DNA from: Macrophomina tecta
Lineage: Eukaryota > Ascomycota > Dothideomycetes > Botryosphaeriales > Botryosphaeriaceae
DNA: 64,000 bases
Reading direction: 5' to 3'
Assembly (NCBI GenBank): GCA_024180945.1
Contig: JAKSGN010000020.1
Span: forward strand, 620,001-684,000
Shown here in pieces: positions 33,318-44,698 of the stretch. Numbering within the stretch: position 1 is the first letter of the stretch; every line of letters starts with the position of its first letter. Position numbers and translations under genes: made by a program. A model generated the notes under the pieces. It was given only the letters and a program-made list of their open reading frames with translations, was not told the origin of the DNA and did not search any database.

Positions 33318-34203
33318 CTATTTGCTTTCGAGAAGATCTCGTACGCTTCGGTGCAGAAAATCGATCTTAGTGTTATGGAAAAGTTCACGTGTACTCGGGA
33401 TTCGTGAGCCTTAAACGCTTGTCACTTCCACAAATCCTCTGCAACGTCCATCAAGTTGGTCACTCACTTCTTGATGTATCGAGAGTATTCCTATTCTGGT
33501 CAGATGGCTTATGCTGCTCAAAGCTGCTGTTGAGGCCAAGCGGGCCTCAAGGATCAACATGCTCTCGTGGGCAAAGGGAACTTTCTCCTGGCGGTCCCAA
33601 AGACTTGGAAGATACAAGCTCTTCAACAGACAATGCTCTAAGCCGACGGCTCTACCTGCACAGGAAAGCATAGTCAGATTCAATGACAGGGCTGATAAAG
33701 ATTCCGACAGCTCCCGGACGTCCGATTCAGCCACTGCCTCAACGTCCTTCAGGCGGCCCAGGTGCTCAACTACCCCCGAATGCTGCAGGGATGATTGCTT
33801 TTGAAGGCTATCCAACGCGTTCTCAACTTCCAGTTTCAGCTGTGTCATATCGGTGGTACGACTTTGGTGCAGCTTTCTGTTTTATTGGAGATCTCTTCGG
33901 ATTGGGGACGTATCTCCGAGCTGTGAAAAGAACAGATCCTCACAGGCGAAAACACAGGCAGATAAAGTTAGATCATTTGACGCATGCCATGAAATGCAGG
34001 ATATGACTGTTGAGCGATTATCGGAGAATTCTGATTCTCTCGGCGAGTTGCTTCAACTTCCCGCTCTTCACGTCCTCTTTCACGGCCTGGGCGAAGCTGC
34101 GCCATGCGGCGCCTGACTTCTCGGGGCCTGGTTTGCCGGTGCTTGATTTCCTCGGGCGCAGTTCATTTAGCTCCTTTGACAAGGCTCCAGCCATCTCTCT
34201 CAT
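33318..34203 (-). pseudogene. relic of a STAND/NACHT (NLR-like) NTPase gene
   Basis: Three collinear minus-strand pieces resemble fungal STAND proteins: an N-terminal helical-domain piece with ALSKELNELRPRKSS (34018-34203); a coiled-coil piece ending SLYLPSLWDRQEKVPFAHE (33411-33848), like the linker that normally precedes the NTPase domain; and KIDFLHRSVRDLLESK (33318-33372), like the VDFLHRTVRDFLE motif found after the NTPase domain. The P-loop/NACHT region itself and any repeat domain are missing, and the pieces lie in different frames. I infer an internal deletion plus decay. Assignment rests on remembered family motifs. Confidence 0.45.
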
Positions 34204-34589
34204 CGGTGGGCTATTGTTTGTAAGCCCGGAATGGTGCTTGCAAGGGATATTTCCGTGCTGAGTACTCGCAGACGGTGGTTAGCTGTAACTAGGGAATGCA
34301 TCAATGTGCCCGTGTGCGCGACAAGAAATAGCAATCTGCAAAGAAATGGAAAGTTCTCAAACTTGCAGGATCTGAGAGCGTAGGAAAAGCGACCCAGTGT
34401 AGACTCAGATTTCCATCGTACGGGGGTGTTATCGCTGGACAATAGATCACTTGGAGTTGATGGTGATGACGGGACGGAGGTGCGTGCGGAGATCAGGCAG
34501 GGCGCGTCGGCCTCCCCGTGCACGGACGCGTCCTGACGCGTGAAGCTCTTCTCCGCCGCCAGCGCTGCTTCTGCAACAACCTCCACAAA
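34204..34589. other. intergenic, upstream of ORC5
   Basis: Presumed ORC5 promoter and leader. The open frame of ORC5 exon 1 extends back to 34518 without a conserved sequence. Confidence 0.35.
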
Positions 34590-36086
34590 ATGCTGCCCGA
34601 AGAGCTGTTGCTCACCACACTCAGCGAGCAATTCCCTTGTCGCGAGCTGCAGATCAGGCAGCTTGCCGCCTTGTACAATGTCCGTCTTGTTCTCCGTACC
34701 TCCGCCGCCAAAATTGACCTCGTAGCAGCCGCCTCTCCCCAGCCCATCCACCCTAGTCGTCCACGGCCTCGAGGCCACTGGCAAAAGCTCTATAGTACGG
34801 GGCGTCCTCGAAACGCGCCGGATATCACATGCGATCGTCAATTGCCGCGAATGTATAACCGGCCGCCATCTGCTCGAGCGCACCCTCGCCGCCTGCCTCG
34901 ATGCCGTGGAAGAAGCCGATCCCGACACGCCGCTCGACCGCAGCCTGTACGCACGATGCGAGAACATAAGCGCGCTTTTTGTGCATTTGCAGAGGCTGTT
35001 GGAGGGTGCAGAACAATTCGTCCTGGTGTTTGACGGCATCGATAAGCAGCGTGAAGCCCCGCCGACGCTGCTACCTGCCCTCGCACGGCTGGGCGAGCTT
35101 ATCCCCAACCTAAGCACCACCCTCCTAATCTCCGTTCCGCGACCGCGCTTCCTTCACACCGCGAGCACTCCGAGCGTCCACTTCCCGTCGTATACGCGCG
35201 ATGAGGCGATCCTCATTCTCTCGCGGCGGCCGCCCAGCATCTTCCTCGAGCCGCCATCGCCGTCGAAAGAGTACACGGATGACTTGGCTGCAGAGGACAA
35301 TGCCTGGGTATGGTCACGCTTCTTGGGCGTGGTGTGGGATTCGCTAGCCAAGAGCGCTGCGCGAGACGTCGTCAGCTTCCGCGCACTGGCAGATAAGCTA
35401 TGGGATCCCTTTGTCGCGCCCATCCGTGAAGGCACGTTCGGCACGAGAGACTTCTCGCGGCTGTTAGTACACCGGCGAGCAATCTTCCAGGGCGAGGCCG
35501 CGCTCGTCGACAGGGTGGTGCCGAAGGAAGCGGAGGAGGGCAGAATGAAGGCGAACGGTATGTTCTCTCCCAAGCCGTCCTCCTTGCCAACAGCTCCCAA
35601 ACTGCGAATCAATTGCTGACATAATGCCAAGTCAACCACGACCTCCCCTACTACTCCAAATACCTCCTCTGCGCCGCCTACCTCGCCTCCTACAACCCCG
35701 CCCGCCAAGACGCCGTCTACTTCATGAAAGCCAGCGAGAAGAAGCGCCGCAAGCGCGCCGGCGGCGGCAGCACGCCCGGCCGCGCCGCCGCCCACCGCAA
35801 GATCTCGCGCCATCTCCTTACGCCCTCGGCTTTCCCGCTTGATCGCCTCCTCGCCATCTTCCGCGCCGTCTTGCCGCACGATGCGCCCCCAACGGCGGAC
35901 GTGTACACGGCGATTGCGACGCTGAATTCACTAAGGTTGTTGCTAAGGAGCGGAGCGGCCGGCGCAGATCCGTTGGATGGAAGTTGTAAGTGGAGGGTGA
36001 ACTATGGGTGGGAGTATGTGAGGGACTTGGGGAGGAGTGTTGGGTTGGAGATGGGCGACTACTTGGCGGGCGTAGTGGATGCATGA
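34590..36086 (+). CDS. ORC5: origin recognition complex subunit 5
   Basis: Exons 34590-34679, 34726-35557 and 35632-36086; 458 aa. AAA+ ATPase domain with Walker A GLEATGKSS (Lys50) and Walker B-like FVLVFDGID. The C-terminal ORC5 domain is marked by LPYYSKYLLCAAYLASYNPARQD and the basic stretch EKKRRKR. The N-terminus LLTTLSEQFPCRELQIRQLAALYN matches the ORC5 opening. Intron 1 has an unusual donor (GTCCGT) but reading through it loses the Walker A frame. ORC5 is part of the six-subunit complex that marks nuclear replication origins and loads MCM2-7. The start at 34590 was preferred to the in-frame Met at 34518. Confidence 0.9.
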
Positions 36087-37389
36087 GTGGTGGCGTTGAA
36101 GAGGGCAAGTGGATGGAGTACAGATACCCAGGGTCAATGTCGGAATGTTATAGACGCCGTTGTCGGGATCACGACGATCGCGACTGCGGAAAGTACAATT
36201 TGTAGCGTGCCTTTTTGTGATAAATAGCGTTGCAGCATGCCGGCAGCTTAATTGTTTGCAGAAATCTTTATGATTGCCGCAGCCCGTTGCTGTCGCCCAT
36301 ACTATCGCTCCGGATAATTTCGCGGCTCGCCGACTAGGTAGCAGCGCTGGGAGTACCTTGGGCGAAGCGCCTGGTGGTGGATAGGAGCTCGGTTGCGGGC
36401 TGGAGCTGTTCGAGAGAAATCGCTTGGATGGTGGATGATGTGCATAGCTGGCATTATTTTGTAAGAAGGCGATCACTAAAAAGAATGCGCGAACGGATAT
36501 GGAATTGGATTCATCAGACTGCTTGGAATAGGGATATTGCTGCCTCAGTCTAGCTGAAGCAGCAGTTCTACAATAAAAGATTCATTGCGGCATGAGATGG
36601 CAGACGCCTGCTTTTGTGCCCCTTAGCATCTGCTAAGATGGGTTCTGACTATGAATCATGAGGTTAGCGCAAAGTTAATCCATTATCGTGGCAAGTGCAT
36701 GCATGGGACGGCCGTATTAGAGTGCTAGAAGAGTGTTCCGCAGAGAGCCTTGCTCGTTGTTGTGCAGCAACATGTCTCAGCACTACTCTCGTGCATGTCA
36801 GGTCTGTCGGTCTCCGCCTCTCCTGACCAGCGTCATCCGGTGATTTCAAGTCCGGCAGATGCACGGAGCTGGGCTGGTGGATTTTGTGGCGGTCAGCGCA
36901 GCGACGTGTTTCCTGGTCAGGGAGATTGCGGTCCCGATAGAGTTCCTGCTGGCTATGGATAGCTGCGCGTTGCCGGACCGAGCAATGCAGCGGCTCGGCG
37001 GGCCCGGCAAGGGAGAAGGCTTCCCGAGGCCGGTACCTGCCAAGCCATTGCCTGATGACGCGCGCTGTCTCGCGATCCTCCGCTCACGGTGGTGGTGAAA
37101 GGAGCGGCCGACGGGGTGGAGGCCGCAGCTGCCGCGAAAGCAAGACCCGCAGGCGTTTCAAGCGCGGAGCCCACGGTCCTCGTATAACTCTTCGCGCGGC
37201 GTGGGCTCTGGTCAAAATAAAGTTGGGCAGGGGGGCCAGGATTCCTCGCTCGGTCGGCGGCGTTTCATCGCTTAGTCACGCTCCAACGTGTCCAGATTGA
37301 AGCTCCGCGCGTTCAGAGCAACCTCACGTCCAACCAAGCTCAACCCCGATACCCTAACTCGAGCCTGCGAATTGCTGGTGCTGCCCAAG
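36087..37389. other. gene-free stretch between ORC5 and ERD2
   Basis: 1.3 kb with only short open frames and no recognisable protein, RNA or terminal-repeat sequence. The right part is GC-rich and should include the ERD2 promoter. Confidence 0.4.
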
Positions 37390-38448
37390 ATGAATATCTT
37401 CCGATTGCTGGGTATGTGGCAGCTCCCGAACCTCCGCGCCGCCTCTCCGCCGAGCTCAGCAGGAATTGTTGGCCGCCGCGGAGCAGAGAGCCAAGAGGAG
37501 AGAGTCAAAGAAGCGCGAGTAGCTGACAGCCATGGTCTTGCGCAGGGGACTTGTCCCACCTGATATCGATCCTGATCCTGCTTCACAAGATGAAGACGAC
37601 GAACGTACGTACCCGCGACCGACCCCCCCAGTCTCGAGAGCTTTCCCGGCAGTGCGCACACACAGCTCGAGTCGTTTTGCGACAAGGAGAACGAGAGGCT
37701 GACGCGCCATTGACCTTCAGAGCGCCAATGGCATCTCGTTCAAGTCGCAGTTCTTATACCTCATGGTCTACGTGACCCGCTACATGGATCTGCTCTGGAC
37801 CTTCTACGACGCCTCGGCGCTGTACAACACCGTCTTCAAGATTATCTTCATCTCGACCTCCGCCTACACCGTGTACCTCATGTTGAACGACTACCGCCCC
37901 ACGCACGACCCGAATCTTGACACCTTCAAGGTCCAATACCTGCTGGGCGCCAGTGCCGTCTTAGCGATCCTCTTCCCGTACAAGTACACGCCGACTGAGG
38001 TGCGCAGACCCCCCAACAAGATTGGAAGACGAGAGAAGATCACGAAAGGCAGCTTATGCTGATATGGTGTTGAATAGATGCTCTGGGCCTTCTCCATTTG
38101 GCTCGAGTCGGTCGCCATCCTGCCGCAGCTCTTCATGCTGCAGCGCACCGGCGAGGCCGAGACCATCACCACGCACTATCTGTTTGCGCTCGGCGCCTAC
38201 CGGGCCCTGTACATTCCCAACTGGCTGTACCGCTACTTCGCCGAGGGCTACTACGACCCCATTGCCCAGATCGCTGGCATCATCCAGACTATCTTGTACT
38301 CGGACTTCTTCTGGATCTACTACACAAAGTAAGTCCCGAGATTGCGCCGGATCACCTTGCCGAGTGCGCGACACCGTCGAGTTGGGATGCGCTGACACAG
38401 ACGTACCATAGGGTTCTCCAGGGCAAGAAATTCAACCTTCCCGTGTAA
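37390..38448 (+). CDS. ERD2: ER lumen protein-retaining receptor (HDEL/KDEL receptor)
   Basis: Five exons: 37390-37411, 37546-37604, 37721-37999, 38078-38328 and 38412-38448; 215 aa, the normal ERD2 length. The protein starts [20 protein letters not shown] and contains the family motifs [19 protein letters not shown] and WIYYTKVLQGKK, with seven membrane helices. It binds HDEL/KDEL-tagged ER proteins in the Golgi and returns them in COPI vesicles. The first coding exon is only 22 nt and the last 37 nt, so automated models may lose the ends. Confidence 0.95.
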
Positions 38449-41400
38449 ACTTCTTCACACTTTTTCCCTTTATTACCGAACGCTGGGGCAGGGGAAGAGG
38501 TGTTCGCGGGACGCGACCGTCTTCTGGCAGGGAAAGAGAGCTGGAAAGAAAAAAAAAAAAAAAACATGTATGAAGGCGTTGCGGCAGAGACGAGCATTTC
38601 CGAGAAGGATATCCGTTTGGCCATGATTCCCCCACCTATTTCAGCGTGCATGCCTTTCTCTCTGATCACTCAAGGAATTTTCTTTTCGTTCGCGCGTTTC
38701 CTCTTGTAACGGGTTGAGATCGCCCGGATTGGACACCTGGGGGATAGCGTTTTGGCCAAGGGTGGTTCCCTCTTTCCCCGCGCGTGCGTCTCGTAGCAGA
38801 GCCAAAGCTCCCGCCGTGTATGGAGGGAGAGGGAGAAGTTGGACGCGGTAGGTATGGTACGCCTTTTTTTTTTTTTTTCTTTTTTAACTTTTTCTCCTGT
38901 ACTTTAAAAGATATTAGCATGGCAATGGAAGGAAACTCATATAAAGACACAGCGTCTTCATATACCGGTAGTTTTACCCTTGCGGTATGAGCTGGGCTTT
39001 CGTCCCCGTACCTGTTCACTTTGAGCTGTTCCAGGATTTATCCCTCCACATGGTCTGATGTTGTTCTGGCTGGAGGTGGGCATTTTGCCTGAGGTGCGGA
39101 CGTGTGGAAGAATGGAATGGTTTGAGTATATAAAGTATTATATTGCGCGTGCTCTGAGAAAAGGTTCGTTCGGTATGATATTTCTGCCGCTCCCAGGATT
39201 TCTTCCCTCTTCGGAGGTAAATCAGCTCTTTTTTTTTTTTTTTTTTTTTTTGAGGGGCGGTTGGCTGTTTGGGGAAGGAGGAAGAGTACGATGGCTTCCC
39301 CAACAAGCGCAGGTGTTTGAGGTCCTCAGGTAAGAGGAGGACGTGGAGTGCACGGAAATTGATACTCGGGCTGCCAGTGAGAGGCATGGCACAGGAAGAG
39401 TTTGAAATGCTTCGCCCAGGGCAGGTACACCCCGCGGCTAACGGACAACGAAAGGCACAAAGGAAGAGAAAGAAAGCAAGAGCACAGGGATCGAGAGACC
39501 ATCGCTGGGAAACTAACCCCAGCGCCGACGAGCCAGGACGCCCACGCCGCCCCCCCACCAACGTTGTAGGAGAAAGAGAGAAGCCGGCCTCCCGCAACTC
39601 CCCTCTCCCCGGTTCCCTGCCTCCACAAGCCCTCCCCGTGAAAGGTTGAGAGATGGCTCAAAACGGAGCCGAATCTTGCCAACCCCCCCTTTTCCTGCGC
39701 TGTCCCCTGTCCTCATCGCACGGTGCCCAACTCCGGCGCACCAATCCCCGTCCGTCAGGCTGTCCGACCCTGGCCTGCTCGCTTCACTTGCCCCACACTG
39801 TCAATAGACGTCCGTCCATTACGTTCAAACGTCTGCCCTTCCCTTTCCTGCGCTTCGCTTCGCGCCTACCCTGACGTGTCTCTTCCCACTTTATTCCGAC
39901 GTCCAGCAACGTTCTACGGGTGAAGGGTCGGATTTGCCAGGGGGTTTGTCTAGTGCTTATCTCGACGACGTGCGGTGCGTCCGGAGCACGGTTTGGCGGC
40001 GAGGAGGCCTTATGATGGATATGACGAGGGGGCTTAGAGCGGGCGAGGTGGTTTTTGAAGGAGTTGCACCAGCTGCGCAGGTCGCGCGGGTGCTGGGATG
40101 CGTGCGGTGGTGGCGAGGATGCGCGGTCGCGGATTCGGTGCGGCGAGAGAGAGAGAGAGAGAGAGCGAGCGACGGCATGGACGTTGCGCTTTTGGTGTGG
40201 GTGCACTGCACTGCCGCTGTCGCTGGCGCTGGTCGCGATTTTGATGCTTTGTGGGAGGCGGTCGCGATGGTGGTGCGTCACAGGCCTTCCGGGGCTGGAG
40301 TCGCGCGCTGCGGCCGCCTCTGTCTAGGATGGGGCGTATCGCTCTCGATACGGGTTAACACGCCTCTGGGGCGCTGGTTCTGCATAATCGCGCTTCGTGA
40401 AGCGGCGCGTTTAACCGGTCCTCGTGTTGCGGTCTGGATGGTGTGGTCGCCGCGGTTGAAGCGGCTCACTGTCTGGGAAGGTGAGTCTTTGTACGGCTTG
40501 TCTGCTATGTCTAGTGGCGGTATGAACAAAGGAGCACACAATATTGTTGTTCGTCGGAGGGGCGCACTGGCTTGAAGCCTATGCTCGATGTTGGCTTACC
40601 ATTGGCAGGCTGGCGCGCGGTTGAGTTGTCGAGGATGGGGCAGGCGTGGCCGCCGGACGGAGCAGCGCGACACTTCACGATGGTTGCCGCCAGGAGATAG
40701 ATGGCCACTCCCGGGGTCAGCCATGGCCTTGTATTGGGCGATGAGTTTTGTGTTATGCTGGATGGAATTTGTATGGCGTTAATCGTCCGTCATGCTGACA
40801 GTCGCGGCAGCAGCGCAGGGCGGCAACTACCTCTTCCCTCTCGCCATTCTCTACCACGTCGCCTCGCCGCCGCAACACCAGCACGGAATTAGGCCTATAG
40901 GGTTCCTGCATAGAAAGGAAACCCGCCCGTACGAGCAACCGGTGGTGTTCGGTGTCGGCCACCACCCGCTGGGCGAATTTTCGCATCGCTGACTAACTGA
41001 AGCGCCATACATGTTTGCAAATCCAGTGTGGCGGCGAAGCGGCGGGTAGAGGAGCAGTCTAATCTCGCACAAGAGCCCGTGGTTGGGCGAGCGGACGGCA
41101 CGATCCGCCGCAGCTCGTGCTCACGAAGATTCTTTGCGCGCAGCCTGGTGTGCATGACCTTGGGTACGGCGCCGGCAGCTGTTGCCGCGACGTTGCAATG
41201 CCGGGCTAGCATAGCCGCCAGATGCCCCGGAGAGTCCGCCGAAGCGCAGAAACCGTGGGTCTTGATGGCGATGATTCAGCGCGCGTAGGCCGGCTGCTGG
41301 CGCCCACATTGGACGGAGGGAGCATCCCAGAGGGCCGGAATGCCCAATTGGGCCGGCACTGCCCACCCGCGCCGGCTGATGGCCATGGCTGCGCGCCGCC

Positions 41401-42046
41401 CCGGCCCGCGATGATCAGCTGCTGGGTGCATCTGTGGAGCGGAGTCATCGTGCGCGCTGGCCTGAGGCTCGCCGGGCGTGAATGTGCCGGGCGGCTGGGT
41501 GGAAATTCGCCCAGACCACGGTACGCGGTGTCAATCAATGTTTGCGCTTTCTCCTTCGGGAGGCTGTTGCAATCTTGACTGGCTATAGCCGTGGGTTTCT
41601 GGGAGTATATGGACCTTTGGCGCCGTCGCAACCTCCACCAAGCTGCAATGGCTGGTTGGCTCCCGTCGTGCCGGCGTCAAGGCAATGCGTTCCGGTAAAT
41701 GATGCTACCGAAATAGGCCGGGCCTGTTTCCATGGATTGCCCAATGATTCATCTGAGAGTAGCAGCGCAGCGAGTGTGCGAGGCAGTTTCCCGCTCTCTA
41801 TAAGAGCTCAACGCCCTGCCTGCATCCTCCGTCCTCGTCATTCACTGCCACTATCACCACAGCCAGCCAGCCACCCGTTCGCTAGCACCAGCACTTGCTC
41901 TCACTGTCACTCTACAAAACCACCCTCTCCATACCCCCAGCCTCCTCTTTCGCGCTTCCTCCAAGCCAACTGCTACCCACTTCGATCCCATTCATCAACA
42001 GACGAAACACCCGCAAGCAGTTCCTACAGCTGAGTCGCCTCTGACC
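38449..42046. promoter_or_regulatory. 3.6-kb gene-free region upstream of the H2C2-domain protein
   Basis: No supportable gene. It contains an A16 run (38549-38564), T15 (38864-38878), T23 (39229-39251), a 21-bp GA repeat (40145-40165) and long GC-rich stretches. The distal part includes the 3' UTR of ERD2. CTATAAG at 41798-41804 is a possible TATA element about 240 bp before the downstream ATG, followed by a C-rich leader. Very long upstream regions are common for fungal developmental regulators; that this one is regulatory is inference. Confidence 0.4.
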
Positions 42047-43495
42047 ATGCCTGCTCAACGCAGCGCCAGCAACATCGCCCCTCGCGGCGAATCCGAGGCC
42101 CAGGGCAACGACCGCTTCATCACCCTCCACAACCTCCACCAGGATGGGCGCAAGTCCGACGGAAAGGACTTCTCCCACAAACACGTCCCAACTCAAGCAA
42201 CCTACGACAAGTGGGTTGCCATCCTCAAGGGGCAGGGTTCTGCCGAAGATCCTGCCCGCAGACACTGGATTAAGCAGCACCTTCGCCTTACCGATGCCGG
42301 CCTGGTCCAGTTCGTACCGAAGAGCGAAAAAGACAAGGAGCCCGGCATCATACGCCCCCTCGAAGTCGTGGGCAAGTTCGTGTACGACGCTCACGTGGAT
42401 GCCGATGGCAAGCACCGCGGCCGTGACAAGACGATCAGCTTTTATCGCGACCCGGAACAGGGCAAGGAGATGATCTACAAGAGCCCCCAGAAGACTGTGG
42501 TCATGCAGTGGATCCAGGGCTGCCCGGAATGCCAGGCCAGCAAGCCCTTCGGCAGCAAGAGGAAGGCCGCTCAGGCCGACGACTCCTCCACCGCCGCCAC
42601 TTCCACCCGTTCCAACAAGCGCCGCAGGCAGACCGCCAGCCCGCCTTCCGCAAAGGCCAGCCCCAAGCACTCCAACAAGCGCGCCTCCTCCGCCCCTGTC
42701 TCTGCCGACCCTCTGCCCGCCGCCCCCTTCAACCCTGCCGTCGCCGTGTCCGCTCCCGCCCCGGGCTTCACGCCTGTGATCAACCAGCCCGAGATCACGA
42801 ACATCGCCGGCGGTTCTGTTGACCATGCTGCTGCTTACCACCCGCAATTCGGCACTCAGCACCTCGCTGGTGTCATGGACCAGGGCTACCAGTTCCCTGT
42901 CCAGAGCAACAAGCTGCCTGTTCACCTCGTGGAACAGGCCAACAACACTCCCATGACGCACCTGAACGCCTACAACCTCATTGACCAATTCATGGCCAAC
43001 CCATCCGCCCCCTTTGTCTTCGGTCAAAGTCAGCAGCACCAGGTCGACGGCGGCTACATCGGTGCCGGCAACGCGCAGCTCGGCTACCAAGAGGCGTTCC
43101 AGAACCCGCCGGCCGCCTACACGGAGCCTGACAATGGCCAGTATGCCTGCCAGTCCAATCAGCCTGCCCCTGCCGCCCCCACCGTCGCTCTGGGTTATGA
43201 CCAGGGGCAGCAACAGGCCTTCCACAACAACTTCTTTGGCACGGCGACCCCGCAGGCCGCTGACGCTTCATCCACTCCTGCCGCTACCGCCGCCGGCACT
43301 GTCGGCCACCAGCCCACTGGCCCTGAGGACGTTAACTTGGGGCTCGCTATGAACACGCCGCAAGACGACTGGCTGGCGTACAACAATCAGAGCTCGGAAG
43401 AGCCAAGCTTGGAGGCCGTGAACACTGCCGGCGAGTGGCTCATCGACCCGCAGTTGTACAACGACTTCAACGACTTCATCAACTTCGCCGACTAG
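42047..43495 (+). CDS. intronless regulator-like protein with an integrase-type H2C2 zinc-binding domain
   Basis: 482 aa, no intron. Residues about 72-165 resemble the HHCC zinc-binding domain that precedes the core of Gypsy-type integrases: His116-x6-His123, GRDKT, then VVMQWIQGCPEC with Cys159-x2-Cys162. No integrase catalytic core follows, and nothing else of a transposon surrounds the gene. Two basic clusters (SKRKAA, 170-175; NKRRRQ, 190-195) could be nuclear signals. The rest is Ala/Pro/Gln-rich and ends in an acidic/aromatic tail (IDPQLYNDFNDFINFAD) reminiscent of an activation domain. I do not recognise a characterised orthologue. Nuclear regulator is inference. Confidence 0.75.
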   Translation: MPAQRSASNIAPRGESEAQGNDRFITLHNLHQDGRKSDGKDFSHKHVPTQATYDKWVAILKGQGSAEDPARRHWIKQHLRLTDAGLVQFVPKSEKDKEPGIIRPLEVVGKFVYDAHVDADGKHRGRDKTISFYRDPEQGKEMIYKSPQKTVVMQWIQGCPECQASKPFGSKRKAAQADDSSTAATSTRSNKRRRQTASPPSAKASPKHSNKRASSAPVSADPLPAAPFNPAVAVSAPAPGFTPVINQPEITNIAGGSVDHAAAYHPQFGTQHLAGVMDQGYQFPVQSNKLPVHLVEQANNTPMTHLNAYNLIDQFMANPSAPFVFGQSQQHQVDGGYIGAGNAQLGYQEAFQNPPAAYTEPDNGQYACQSNQPAPAAPTVALGYDQGQQQAFHNNFFGTATPQAADASSTPAATAAGTVGHQPTGPEDVNLGLAMNTPQDDWLAYNNQSSEEPSLEAVNTAGEWLIDPQLYNDFNDFINFAD

Positions 43496-44698
43496 GCGAG
43501 TTGGCACCAAGCTCACTGCTACTCCTCTTAAATCACGACACGACTACAATACACGACCGCCTCTTTCTTTTATCCACTTCTGTGAGCAGCTACGACAAAG
43601 CCTCTTCGAGCTCAACACGACTACGATGCACAACCAACTTGCTTATGACGACAACTTCATTTCTCTGTTCAAAGTTACCTACTATTAGCAGGCTTTTCTC
43701 TTTCCACTCTGGACTGCCTGCTTACTTGCCTGCATCCGAGTCTGGACATGGGGCATAACACCCACTCCGGGCTGGTTTTCAGTTCAGCATCTGCATTTTG
43801 AATTCTGTTTTTTGATTTTCAAGCATAGCGGGGATTGCATTGCACGGGTTAAAAAGCGTTGGGAGTTCTGGGGTGAGCTACCGGCTGCACTTTACACTTT
43901 CACTCAATGGGTTTGGGCATTGGTATTCTGGGGCATGGTTATGGGCATCGGCGCTTCAAGGATTAGCTTTGCTCTGCTGTAGGCAGATCAGTGCAACCGC
44001 CCTGTGCTTCTCGTCGCCGCGACCGACTGATCCCTATGCAGTCTAAGTGGTGTGAGTGGCATGTACGGTTGGGTTGCTTTTAATTTATGTCATTAGTCTC
44101 ATTTTCTATGAAGCGACTGCGATTATGTGGTGACAATGTTGTTTCTGTGGTGTTGAGACTGATGTAGGTGTTGTAGCAACGCGCACGTGATACAGCCGGG
44201 TGTGGGCTTTTACCGGGTACGCATTGTCCTTCATGCAGCCGACCCGTGAGAAACCACCCGTCCCATTGTCCGTCCCCCGTAAACTCGGCAGACCGCAGCG
44301 ATAACGGCCGGTATCCCTTACCTCTCAATTGCCGAAGGCAGGGAGCAGCAAGCCTCCTTGCGTCCCACAGCCGCACCTTGCCCGAACCGGTAACTGATGC
44401 GCAGCGAGTCATTGGCTCAACAGGCTGCGCTAGCTCTGGCGTGGGGTAAACAACATGGGGAAGACGTTGCATAACCGACGACCCCTGCCTGTCGATTGAT
44501 TGTGGGGTAGACGGCGTCCCTCGCCTGTCTCTCGTGATCCGCTTAAAGCGATTTAGCTCCCAGCCTTTCTTTTCTCAGGCCGTCCAGTGTCAGATTGATC
44601 TATATTGTTTACCAGATCGGAAAGATCGTTCCGATATCCAGGTCTGTTTAATCCTTGCATCTCTCCCTGTTCCTGTCTGGTCTGCACATCTTCTCGTC
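43496..44698. other. intergenic, 3' UTR and MFS promoter
   Basis: 1.2 kb, pyrimidine-rich directly after the H2C2-protein stop (likely 3' UTR), then unremarkable sequence up to the MFS start. No gene supported. Confidence 0.4.

Noticed and set aside
34200..35120. 306-codon minus-strand open frame overlapping ORC5
   Set aside because: Ser/Arg-rich shadow of the ORC5 coding strand with no motif.
39934..40575. 213-codon plus-strand open frame upstream of the H2C2 protein
   Set aside because: Contains the GA repeat as an Arg-Glu run, has no conserved motif and lies in a GC-rich stretch where long frames arise by chance.
41912..43225. 437-codon open frame on the minus strand opposite the H2C2 protein gene
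   Set aside because: It is a by-product of GC-rich codon usage on the plus strand; low-complexity Gly/Val/Leu content and no motif, while the plus-strand frame has a coherent domain.
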